From the NCBI GenBank assembly GCA_963682175.1, contig OY821770.1, positions 15,964,501 to 16,028,500 of the forward strand: 64,000 bases of DNA, in the 5' to 3' direction. Below are positions 45,069 to 56,240 of the stretch, in pieces. Below the pieces are notes generated by a model. The model did not search any database. It was given only the letters and a program-made list of their open reading frames with translations, and was not told where the DNA came from. This stretch comes from Triglochin maritima (lineage: Eukaryota; Streptophyta; Magnoliopsida; Alismatales; Juncaginaceae). The stretch's first letter is position 1; every line of letters starts with the position of its first letter. Position numbers and translations under genes: made by a program.

Positions 45069-48000
45069 CGGGTGCTCAAGGCACATGACGGGAGACTCCC
45101 AAGTTCTATCAAGCTTAAAGTCTAAGAAGGGGGAACCGTCAAATTTGGAGATAATGATAAAGGACACATTGTCGGTATTGGTAACGTTGGCAATTCTACT
45201 ACTCCAAATATTGAAAAAGTTTTATTAGTAGATGGGTTGAAACATAGCTTGCTTAGTGTTAGTCAATTAACCGATAAGAATTTTCTAGTTCTGTTTGATA
45301 AACATACTTGTCATATCATTTTTAAACTTGACATGAAAATTATTTTTAAGGGTTATAGGTCAAATAACATCTACATTGTGCTTGTTGTTAACCTTAGAAA
45401 CTTAAATGTTGAAACTTGCTTATTTGCCTCACTTGACGAAGTTTGGTTATGACATAACCGTTTGGGACATATTAGTATGTTACAATTGCACAAATTATCC
45501 AAACTTGAATTGGTTAGAGGACTACCAAAAATTGATTTCAAAAAGGACAAACTTTGTGATACATGCCAATTTGGAAAACAATTTAAATCTTCCTTCAAAT
45601 CTCTAAATATGACGCCAACTTCAAAACCCCTTGAGCTTTTACACTTACATCTTTTTGGACCCTCAAGGACTGTGAGTCTAGGAGGGAAAAAATATGCATT
45701 TGTGATAGTTGGTGATTTTTCGAGATTCACTTGAGTTTTGTTTTTAGCAAACAAATATGATGCTTTTGAAAGATTTAAAAGTTTTTACAAACGTGTTCAA
45801 AGGGAAAACTATTCTAACATAATCACTATTCGTAGTGATCATGGAGGAGAATTTGAAAATGAAGCATTTCAAAAGTTTTGTGAAAAATATTTAATTAAGC
45901 ATAACCTCTTATTTCCTGTCACTCCTCAACAAAATAAGGTAGTTGAGAGAAAAATAGAACTTTTCAAGAAATGGCAAGAACCATGCTTGTGGAAAAAGGG
46001 CTTCCAAAATATTTTTGGTGCGAAGTCGTTAATACATATTGCTATGTTTTGAATTGTGTTCTCATTAGACCTATTTAAAAGAAAATTCCTTTTGAACTTT
46101 GGCATGACCGGACTCCTAAAATTTCGTACTTTAAAGTCTTTGGCTCAAAATGTTTTGTCCTCAATACTAAAGACAACTTGGATAAATTTGATGCAAAATT
46201 TGATGATGTCATCTTTTTAGGGCAATCCGATAGGAGTAAAGCATATAGAATCTACAATAAACGAACAAGTTGTGTTGATGAATCTTTACACGTCAACTTT
46301 GACGAGTTAGCTTGTGTAGATAACTCATCTCTTGATGATGATTGCATGGATATCATTAGACATGTATCATCACAAGATGTTCCTCTTGAGTCTCATCAAG
46401 AGCCTCCAAGTTCTCCACAAGAGGACATTGAGGATCTTCCTAAGGATTGAACCTATAGAAAGGATCATCCGAAGGACTTTGTGATAGGAGATGTCTCTCA
46501 AGGTGTGACAACACGCTATAAAACTCATGTAGTTTGTGACTCTTATGCATTTGTCTCTACATTAGAACCCAAGAAAGTAGAACAAGCATGTAACGATGAA
46601 TTTTAGTTAATGGCTATGCATGAAAAACTAAATAAATTTGTTCGAAATGATGTATGAGAACTTGTTGAAAAACCTTCCAACCAAACGGTTATTGGAACCA
46701 AATGGATCTTTCGAAACAAACTTGATGAAGATGGGAATGTAGTTAGGAACAAAGCTAGACTCATTGCTCAAGGCTATCGCCAAGAGGAGGGTATAGACTT
46801 TGATGAAACTTATGCCCCCGTCGCTCGAATGGAAGTCATTTGCATGTTATTAACATATGCATCTTATATGGACATAAAATTATTTCAAATGGATGTTAAA
46901 AGTGTTTTCCTAAATGACTTTTTATAAATGTAGAAGTGTCTGTTGCACAACCCCGCGGATTTGTAAATGAAACTTACCCAAACCATGTGTTGAAACTTAA
47001 GAATGCAAACAATCTCCTAGAGCTTGGTATGAGCGGTTGAAGAACTTCTTAATCGACAAAGGTTTTTGTGTGGATAAAGTGGATACCACTCGTTTTGTTA
47101 AAACTTATGATCATGATTTACTAGTGGTACAAATTTATGTTGATGAAATAATATTTGGTGCAAGTTACCCGCGTCTTTGCAAAGAATTCTCTAAGTCTAT
47201 GCAGGGGGAGTTCGAGATGAGCTTAATTGGTGAACTAAATTTCTTCCTCAGACTCCAAATTAAGCCAACTCAAGATGAAAACTTCATCCACCAAGCAAAG
47301 TACACAAAAGAACTTCTAAAACGTTTTGGTCTTGAAGATAGCAAGCCACACAACACTCCTATGAGCACTAGCACCAAGTTGGACAAAGATGAAAATGGCA
47401 AGGAGGTGAATATCAAGAAATATCGAGGTATGATAGGATCCTTGCTTTATCTTACCGCTAGTCGTCCGGATATTATGTTTTCCGTGTGTTTATGTGCTCG
47501 TTTTCAAACTTGTCCAAAAGAATCTCATTTGAATGCTTTAAAACGTATTTTTCGCTATCTCAAAGGATCTCAAGATTTAGGTTTGTTTTACCCCAAGACT
47601 AGGGCTTTTGATCTTGTTGCTTATAGCGACGCCGACTATGCCGGTTGCATTTTAGATCGTAAAAGCACTAGTGGCACTTGCCAATTTTTGGGAAAATCGC
47701 TCGTCTCTTGGTTTAGTAAGAAACAAAATAGTTTTGCATTGTCGACAACCGAGGTCGAATATATTGCCACCGGTTGTGCATGTGCACAAGTCTTGTGGAT
47801 GAGGCAAACCCTCAAAGACTTGAAACTTGAGTTTCAAACTACTCCTATACTTTGTGATAATACAAGTGCTATCAATCTCTCGAAAAATCCAATATTGCAT
47901 TCTAGAACTAAACATATTGAAGTAAGACATCACTTTCTTAAAGATCATGCAACAAAAGAAGACATTAAGCTTGTATTTGTTCCCACAAATGATCAACTTG

Positions 48001-48086
48001 CGGACATCTTTACAAAACCTTTAAATGTTGATCAATTCTATCATATAAGACTAAATCTAGGCATGTGCAATTTAAATGACGTATAA
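45050..48086 (+). pseudogene. Sirevirus pol (protease, integrase, RT, RNase H), broken
   Basis: Protease: WILDSGCSRHMTG at about 45055-45095. Integrase: HNRLGHIS and CDTCQFGK, then the core (45640-46000), where the first catalytic Asp is His (LHLHLFGP, 45648-45650); RSDHGGEF and VVERK remain. RT: GTKWIF, ARLIAQGYRQEEGID and YAPVARME near 46690-46830; the box is YVDE, not YVDD (47136-47147). RNase H: YSDADYAG, STTEVEY, CDNTSAI. The C-terminal end is ADIFTKPL. Internal stops include TGA in place of Trp at 45450-45452 and 45732-45734. The longest remaining frame is 47037-48086 (349 codons). Confidence 0.92.
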
Positions 48087-49052
48087 CTTGGGTATATCAT
48101 GTCATTCTTTCGAAATTTGCTACATGATTGAGGTTATATTTCAAGTTTTGTGGATTTTTGGTGTGTTTTTCAAATGATTGTTACTTTCAGACTTTGTTCG
48201 GTCGACCCGAAACAACGTTTCGTTCGACCGGATTACTGTGCTGCAAGTCAAATTTTAAAACTTTTGTCTCCATCGGTCGACCGAAATATTAGATTCGTTC
48301 GACCGGTTCATTTTGTGTGTTGATTTTGTCTTCTCTGGTGTGTTTTGGTCAACCACTCATTGTGCTCCGTTTGACCGATTCTCTTCTGGTTGATCTGACT
48401 TAAGTTCACTTAAGTGTCCGGTCGAACCATTTTGAGTTTCGATCGACCGTGGTGCTTGTTCGCTCGACCTTGCGTTTGTTTTTGTCCAACCAAAAATCAC
48501 CAAGTAGTTTTCCTCTTGCATACTATTCTCTCGGTCGACCGTTTGTCTATTTTCGTCTGATCAAAAAGCGATAGTACGTGCTCAAGTCTCTTCACACTCT
48601 TCTCTCGGTCGACCGTCTGTCTATTTTCGTCCGACCGAAAAGTGACAGTACGTGCTCAAGTCTTCACACTCTTCTCTCGGTCGACCGTCTGTCTATTTTT
48701 GTCCGATCGAAAATGGCCAGTATATGCCGAACTTCCTCTCATTCAATCATTCGGTTGACCGTCCTTGTCGCCTCGTCTGACAGTTTTTGCCCAGAGGCTG
48801 TGTGGTTGTGAGGTTTGATTTTTTAACCTACCGGATGACCCGAACGGTCGACCGTTTCTATCATTTCACCACCTTTTTAGGGCAAGTGCAAGGCTTTCAT
48901 CTTCACTTTTACATTTCCTCTCTTCAAACCCTAGTGCCGCCCCTCCTCCTCCGGTCGACCGCACGCCCATTCCAGCCATCCACCACCACGTTTTTGTCCA
49001 TTTTTCGACTCCCTTTGTCTTCCTACATCCTTCTCCACCCTCCTCATCTACA
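48087..49052 (+). other. Spacer between pol and the envelope-like region, rich in GGTCGACC sites
   Basis: A non-coding stretch with many GGTCGACCG-type sites, as in the LTRs. It includes a three-copy tandem repeat at 48527-48720. It may drive or regulate the downstream region, but I see no clear TATA box. Confidence 0.55.
48527..48720 (+). repeat. Tandem repeat, about 65 bp x 3
   Basis: Three imperfect copies, each with ttctctcggtcgaccgt, then a ctgtctattttcgtccgacc-like segment and agtacgtgctcaagtc. Each unit carries one full palindrome and one half site. Confidence 0.85.
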
Positions 49053-50415
49053 ATGAACCGTAGGAAGATGTCCATCTCCAAGAAACGAGCCACTCCGGAG
49101 GGAGTTACCGAGCGTCGCACAAAGAAGAAACAAGACTCACAACCCTCATCCTCTCATGCTCCGGCTTCTCCGGTACCACATATGCATCATTTCTTCCCAA
49201 TTGACGATGCCGCTCAAAAGGCGTGTGACGAAATCTTCTCGGTTGCCAACTTCATCCCTTGTCGCAAGGTTGAGGTAGCCGATTTCGCCTCTTTTTTGTT
49301 AAAACCCTTGTTAGATGCAAATAGGCTTACTTACTCTCTCACTAAACTTGCATCAAAACCCTATTATCCTTTCCTTGTGCAACAATTTTATTGTAATCTC
49401 CGAAATGTCCCCAATCTACCCGTTTTAACCACAATGATCAATGGCAAAGAATATAGTGTTTTCCCCAAATTATTGGCAGAAACTTTACATCTCGAATCGA
49501 GGGGCACCCATATTTATCTTGATTATCCTCTAGGTGCTCTTCCCGGTACCGAAATTGAAAAAAATCGTCAATGATCTATATGTCATTCCACCACCTCTAG
49601 CGAACGGACGTTTTAAGCATAATGCCTCCCTTTCGCATCCCGTCCCGCGAATCCTTGCCCAGATTGTATCTTATAAGCTTCTTCCTAAATTTGGTCATCA
49701 CAACGAAATATCCAATATGGAGCTAATGTGTATCTACTGCATCTTCAAGAAAATCTTGGTTGATTGACCATCGTTTATGATAATGCACATGACTCATCAT
49801 AGTGGTTCCTATCTTCCATATCCTATGTGGCTTTCTGTTGTGTTTGAATATTGGAATATCGATGTGGAGATGTTTCCCTCTTTAGTCTACAAATTTCCTA
49901 TCTGTAAGACCACCCTCTCCAAAATGAAATCCATTCCTCTTCCTTCACCACCACATTCCTCTGCTGAGGAATTAGCTGAAAATTCAGAAGAAGAAGAAGA
50001 AGAGGCGTCTGAAGATCCGAGGTGGATGCCTCGTCAAGCTCCTCGTGACTCTAGCTCTGGGTGGGGTGAGGGAGACTCTGAAGTATGGTCTCAAGGATAG
50101 TGGTCAGCTTCCACTTCGATTTATCTCCATCGCTTTCAGCACCTGTCTGACCAGGTTGATGCTTTTGAAGCCTCCACATCTGCTCGGTTTGATGCGCTTG
50201 AGGCTTATTCTACTGCTCGTCTTGATGCGCTTGAGGCTTCTTCTCTTGCTCATCATGATGCCACCTCTGCTCAGCTTAGTCGCATTGAAGCCTCTCTTGA
50301 TTCTCTGTCCTCGCTGCTTCGTGATCAGAGGCTTGAGTGGTTTGCTGTTGTTTTGTGGCGTGTGTGTTTGTTTTTCAGTTGCTTTGAACTTCAGTTCGTG
50401 ATGTATTTGCTGTAA
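49053..50415 (+). pseudogene. Sirevirus envelope-like ORF, broken
   Basis: It starts MNRRKMSISKKR, Lys/Arg-rich, 966 bases after pol. The first frame (49053-49574) holds a domain with FFPIDDAAQKACDEIF and NFIPCRKVEVADFASFL. A frameshift near 49550 and stops at 49765-49767 and 50098-50100 break it. Downstream, an acidic tract leads to a heptad-like repeat (DALEAYSTARLDALEAS) and a hydrophobic C-terminus (WFAVVLWRVCLFFSCF) ending at a TAA at 50413-50415. Position, a coiled coil and a terminal hydrophobic segment are the features by which Sirevirus third ORFs are called envelope-like. Function as an envelope is unproven for that group, and this copy is dead. Confidence 0.72.
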
Positions 50416-50758
50416 AAATTTGCTTAATGTTGTATTTTGTCTTGACCTTATTGTGGTATTTGCTTTCGAAATTAACATTTGGTTGTTTGTTTTGAACTCT
50501 ATTTTGAATGCATGGTCTATTATTGTCTCTTTTTGCCTTTTTTACTTCCGTTAGTCTATCTCATGATTAAGCTCAAATTGAATATCATATTGTTTCATGA
50601 GTCTTTTTTATTATGCCATAGGGGGAGAAATAAATACATGCTTATAGATAGGGGGAGCTATAAGATAGGAGGAGCTTTAGATATTGGTTATTAATGATAA
50701 AATTTAAAATCAAACATGTATTTAGATTGATAAGTTGTCATCATCAAAAAAGGGAGAT
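50416..50758 (+). other. 3' non-coding region with repeated purine tracts and PPT
   Basis: Purine tracts near 50620 (AGGGGGAGA), 50650 (AGGGGGAGC) and 50668 (AGGAGGAGC), then the PPT AAAAAAGGGAGAT immediately before the 3' LTR at 50759. Confidence 0.75.
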
Positions 50759-53672
50759 TGTTGGCTTTTTGGCTAATAATTGTTAATCCGTTTTGATGAT
50801 TAATCAACATATCAATAAACACATGTATCAGTTAAAGATCATTGCTTGCATATACTTGTATTATCTAACGTTTCAAGAACCAAGTTTGAGTTGAATTGAC
50901 AGATGAAGATTGAAGCGTAGTTAGGTTTAAATTCTATGTATTTAGGTTACAAATGCAACTTGACACTTGAAATCTTTGATTCATTGCATTGCATGACACT
51001 TAGAAAACCTATAGAAGTCTCACATAACATTCCAATTATCTTTAAACTTCAATAGGAAATCATCAAAACTCATTTGAAACCTAGAACAAGATTTCTGCAC
51101 TCAACCGGTCGACCGGTAGAACCATTTGGTTCGACCGGTTTTCTTCAGACTGTCCCCAAACGCCCTGTTATGGTCAAACGGTCGACGAAATTCCTCATCC
51201 CGTTCGACCGTTACATTCATCTGTTTTGCATGTCTGAAATCAGTCGACCGACATACCCATTATGTTCGACCGTTTCACATTTTCTAGTGATAGGAATTCA
51301 TTTATCCTATACAAATCCTCCAGCCTATCAGTTGTCGACACGTGTCCTGGTTAGTGAGACTTTCGGTCGATCGAAACTCAGCTTTTGTTCGACCGATTGC
51401 ATTTCCGTATTCGTATTAAATATGACTGTTATACTTGTCGTGTACTGATGCATTGCATACATTGCATCATATGTCTTTCATTTAGATTACTTTTATATCA
51501 ATAAATGCTACTAAGGTATGTGTTTAGTCCTATTTACAGAATACAAGGACCTGAATGCCAATTACCCACATCCCGAGCATAAACGCGTGCAAGAGACTCA
51601 TTTCTATCATAAAGACCAAGTTCAAGATTATCGGGTTTCAAATGGAAATGCATCCAAGCATAAAAACATTCAAGACCTAATTACAAAAAGAACAAAGACT
51701 TAAGCACAAAAGTAGCCGAGGACTTAATTGCAAAAAGCCAAGGACCTAATTGCAAATCACGAGTAGCTTTTATTATCTTGGAGAAAATCTAAAGAAAAAT
51801 CAATGTGGATCTCCAAATATATGAAGGAATTAATCCGGATCTCAAAAGAATGGAAAGAATCAATCCAGACGCGCAAAGGAGGATCAAATCATACCATAAA
51901 CATTCAACCAAAATCCGGACAAAATCAGAGCAATATATGCGGCGTTTCCGCCGCAAGTTACACTTGATGTGCGGCGTTTCCGCCGCACCAGAGGCGATCC
52001 GTGTGCTCAATTTTTGTCCAGTCGTGTCTGGACACGTGTACTCTCCAATTCTATACTTAGGTCTCTTGTAACAACTATAAATAGCCCCGAGAACGATGTT
52101 AGAAGGGTCTTGGCCTTAGACCTAGTTCTTAGTTGTTTTTATTTTTAGTCTTAGTTTTGTATTCTTCTTTTTATTAATAAAATTCTGTCTTTTATTTCTT
52201 GTTTTTAGTTTTCTTTTGTAATTCCTCTAGGACCCCTTCTTTCTCCCTCTATGAGTTTCTAACTCTTTCCAAAGGGTGGAGGTGACGGATTTAGGGTGAA
52301 GAGAAGATGAATGAATGTTATTATTTTAAGTTCGTGATTAGTATATTTTGATTACTTGAGTTTATGTTAAATCATTTATCATGTAATGCTTCATAACTAA
52401 CATGATTTATTATGAGTTTCTGAATTCTCTAATCTAAACCCTAAATATAAACCTCCACCCAACGGAATTCACCTCTTTGTTCTTGTTTTAGTTTTATTTG
52501 TTCTTGTTTCTTGCCTTAGATAATAAAAACCAAAAATCTCAAAAACCCAATTTATTCTTCTCTCCTTCTTTCCCCCAATCGAAATCACACTAATAACAGA
52601 TCTCTCCCTCCTTGTGTTCGACCCGTACTTGCCACGTCTTCATTGACGTCATGCACTTGCGGTATAAATTTAATTCACATCATGTACTCCAACGGTCGTA
52701 TACACATTTCTCACCTAACCGCTCTTTTGGATTTGGTCTTTCGTTCGACCGAATCTTGAAAACTTCCCATACCCAATTTTACTGGAAGTTTTCGATCGAA
52801 CCCTCAATTCATTATGTTCGACTGATTGCCTTTGGCCTTATCCTGTCTGAAATTCAACACATCATATAGTCGACCGATACTTGCATCTTTTCCAGATCAA
52901 GTTTTACTGGTCTTTTTCGGTCTAACTCATGATCCAATCCATTCGACCGATCACTTAAGTTCTAGCCCAGTTGGTCCGACCGTCTGCACTTTCGCTCGAC
53001 CGAACCAATTATTCTTGTATATCGGTCGACCGATTGACCCGATCCGGTCGATCGTTCGTGTCCTGAAATGTGTCCTGTCACTTCCTAAATTGTGTTTTCT
53101 TGCACAACCTTTTACCATTTCAATCCCAACGGCTAGAACCAGTTTAGAGCTTCTAAATAGAGCTGAGAACGTTCATCTAAGGTAACCAATCTTTCTCCAA
53201 GCTCAAATCTCATTACTAATCTCATATTTGCTCTAAACATTTGTGCTCACATCTTCTCACTTGAAATCACCATCCTTGATTGCATCATCCATTTCAAGTG
53301 CTCAAGATTAGTTGCTGAAGTAAAGTCTTCAAGAGTTGTACTAAGCTTCCAGAGTGAAGCTATTCTCGGATTGTAAGAAGGTGGTCCAAGCTAGGAGAGG
53401 GTGTTCGCAAAGCTTGTGTTGTAAAGACGTGATCTCGGCCCGCAACGGAGATCAGATTAGTGGAGGACGTGAAGTTGCTCGAGTAAGAGCATTTCGTAAG
53501 AGAGGACTTGGAGTTGGTGGTTGGATCCAAACCTCTATACATCCGGTGTTGTGGTTTGTTGTTCACTCCTTCATATTAATTGTCTTAACTTTTAATTTGG
53601 CATAGTTTGTTAACCTATCTTAATTAGTCTATTCACCCCCTAGACTAAGATTAGGGGCTAGTAGATCCTACA
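50759..53672 (+). repeat. 3' LTR of the Sirevirus, interrupted by a solo LTR
   Basis: It aligns with 41576-43247 in two parts, 50759-51445 and 52683-53672. The extra 1.24 kb is a separate solo LTR. It ends CCTACA. Confidence 0.9.
51446..52682. repeat. Solo LTR of a different family, nested in the Sirevirus 3' LTR (1237 bp)
   Basis: It starts TGATGCATTG and ends TCACATCA, with terminal TGATG/CATCA. A perfect TGTAC duplication flanks it (51441-51445 and 52683-52687). It contains no GGTCGACCG array. A TATA-like ctataaatagc lies at 52075. The tail (gttcgacccgtacttgcc) resembles the LTR fragment at 63621-64000 in reverse. Confidence 0.88.
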
Positions 53673-54539
53673 GACTTGATCGGGCAGAACGATCGACCGT
53701 TGGGCAATTTTGGACTCGGTTCGGTCGACCTGTTGAGGAACGGTCGACTGCCAAAGGCTATAACTTAGGTACACTTAAGTTAACGGTCGAACACCGAGAT
53801 AAGTTTAGTCGACAGTAAACTAACATGCTCTACTGGGTTGGCGAAAGAGATCAAGTTCGGTCGACCGAGCCAAAGTCTTTGGTCGACCGGAAACTTCCAG
53901 GCAGTTGCACTTTGTGGAGAAATTCAAGGTTCGGTCGACCGAACAGGTCCACGGTCGACCGATAGGCAATTATGTATATGGGGGCCGGTATTTGTGAATA
54001 ATTCGAATACGACCGTTGGTATAATACGACAAGTCTAACAGTCAGAAATTTGTGGTTACACGGTCGACCTAAAAGGTCTAGACGTTCGACTGAATGGATG
54101 GTAGAAAACACTAACTGTTTAATTGATCACTCGGTCGACTGAGAGGTTTGGTTCGTTCGATCGAATGTGGGCAGACCGTTCGGGTTTTGGTTTAGTGTTT
54201 TCTGGTCTAAGTTTGGGTGATCTATTGAAGTCCAAATGATGTGAAATTTTGTGAGTGACTACTATAAGGAACCTAGTGTGTATGTGAGTTGATTTTAGCT
54301 CAAGTATGCTCAATTACACAATATTCCTAAGACTCAAAGAAAGTAATATTACATGTCTTCAATATAGCTTTAATACATGTCTTAACTTGATTTCCTTTTC
54401 CCTTGAGTCTTGAACACCTGTAGAAGTTAGCACAATACAATATATATGTAATGTAATATGTGTGCTACTCTACATCGATTACAATTAAGATTAGGTTGAT
54501 TAAATCATCAAAACATAGATTAAGGTAAAAAAGCCAACA
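53673..54539 (-). repeat. LTR, 5' portion, split by the Sirevirus insertion (continues at 41575)
   Basis: The minus strand starts TGTTGGCTTTTTTACC at 54539. It matches the start of the LTRs at 16763 and 27788 and carries many GGTCGACC sites (53690-54160). Together with 40926-41575 it makes one LTR of about 1.5 kb. Confidence 0.88.
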
Positions 54540-55048
54540 ATTTTCTTTTGCATTTTGGTTCTTCGTTTTGTATATATAATCACTTCTTTTTTTCTTTTCA
54601 GAATACGAATTTTATAAAAAATGTTGACTAAAATGAGTTCGAAATAAGTATAATTAATAACTAAACTAATGAGCTAGAAATTGTATCTCTAAGCTTTATA
54701 TACACATATACACACACACAGTAATTCTCTAGTGAGTTTGGGGTTTAATTTAACTATTTTAAGCCTCCATCATATCCATCGATCATCTTAAATTGTAATG
54801 TAGATTAATGATATGATGGTTATACTAATAAAATGATCTAACGGTTGTGTGTTATCTCAATAAGTAATTCTCAATAAGTATGTGTGTGTGTTATCTCAAT
54901 AAGTTTGGAAATGGACATTGGAGAATCATGAATGTGTTGATAACCATAGTCGTTGTGTTTGAGACTTATTAATTTGTTAGGGTAGTGGTATTCAAATGTT
55001 TCTAATTTGGGATGCTCGATAAGACACATGATCTTGTTGGTTGTGCAG
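54540..55048. other. Unassigned AT-rich sequence
   Basis: No gene is visible. A short CA-repeat lies near 54705-54720. Confidence 0.4.
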
Positions 55049-55416
55049 TTTTTTCTTTTTTTCCGATAAATTGGTGCATTGATTCATTAATAATAAAAGT
55101 TGATGGGTGTGATAAGCCACAACACCCAAACAAGCTGCCAAAATTCGTCTCCACACGAGGAAACTCAATTATAAAGTTACACCAAGTAAGTCTTAATATT
55201 CAAACACAAAAAACGCATCGTCTTGGAGGCGCAACTAGGTCTCATTCGACTGGAAGGACGCAGAAGTATGTTGTAGGACTTCGAAGTCTTCGAAGTAGTG
55301 TACCCTCTCCTCAGCGTCACGTACGTTGTCTTGCCTCCTCTGCTTCAAGCCTCTCTCGGGCTTCTTCCTCGATTGAAGTTTGCCTTTGTATTTTACGGAT
55401 CTTGCTCTCCGAGGGC

Positions 55417-56099
55417 CTAATAGTTGTACGCAAGTTCCCCATCCACGAACCTTGCCTGTGTTAATGTTGGTAGTTGCTCATCTTGAGTGTTGCGTCCCTC
55501 CACCTGGGGTTCAAAGAGCAATCTTGATCGTTTCTGAATCGATTGTTGCAATGGGTCACCTCCTCTTTTGAGCGATCGTGTCCAGAGGCAAAGTAATTTA
55601 AAACATGAATTCATTAGTTGATTGAACGAGTTAGTTTGCCTTCTAAAAATCTTGTTATTGCGTTCAAGCCATAACCACCAAAAGAATGCATTAATAAAAC
55701 AATTCCAAACATCTTTATCAAAATCAAGGTGATTGCGAACTAGTTGCGGAAATTGAACATTGTTACTTTGCATTAAGTTAAGATCGACTTCCACGCTTAT
55801 GTGCCAAAATCTTGCAACAAAATCACATGAAAAAAAAGGTCAATCGTTTCTTGTTCAACACCGTAAAGAGGACAAATGGGGTCAACCGGAATTTTTTCCC
55901 GGATAAGTTTGTCCCCTGTTAGGAGTTTGTTCGCGCTAAGCAACCAAAAAAATGTTTTAACTTTCAGTCGGCATATTGCCTTCCAAATTTGGTTGTGAAG
56001 TGGGTATCTCTCGCCTCCGTCTGTGAGGAGTTTGTATATACTTTTAGTTGTTATGTTACCTTTTTTGGTAAGCTTCCATCTTCTTGAATCATTATGCAA
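55417..56099 (-). pseudogene. LINE ORF2 C-terminal region (zf-RVT), broken
   Basis: At 55797-56099 the frame encodes IWKAICRLKVKTFFWLLSANK and later ICPLYGVEQETIDLFFHV, typical of the zinc-binding region downstream of plant LINE RTs. A break near 55795 is followed by FFWWLWLERNNKIFRRQ (55417-55794). Confidence 0.82.
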
Positions 56100-56240
56100 T
56101 GATCATCCAAAGGCCCGGTGAATTTAGACTTCATCCAATTGTGAGTAAGAGGGTTCATGCCCCCAGAAACAAGCAATTAAAGCCCATGGATGTTTGCTTC
56201 TCACAAAAAGATTGGACCATTTCTCACACAACACGCAATT

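Larger units (their letters stand above)
41576..53672 (+). mobile_element. Full-length but decayed Sirevirus (Ty1/copia) with envelope-like region
   Basis: Two LTRs (TGTTGG...CTTACA and TGTTGG...CCTACA) flank a PBS, gag, pol and a third, envelope-like coding region, in the order known for Sireviruses. It is 12.1 kb, or about 10.9 kb without the solo LTR nested in its 3' LTR. It sits inside another LTR. The flanks GACCG and GACTT match only 3 of 5, as in an old insertion. Many stops and frameshifts break all its genes. Confidence 0.88.
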
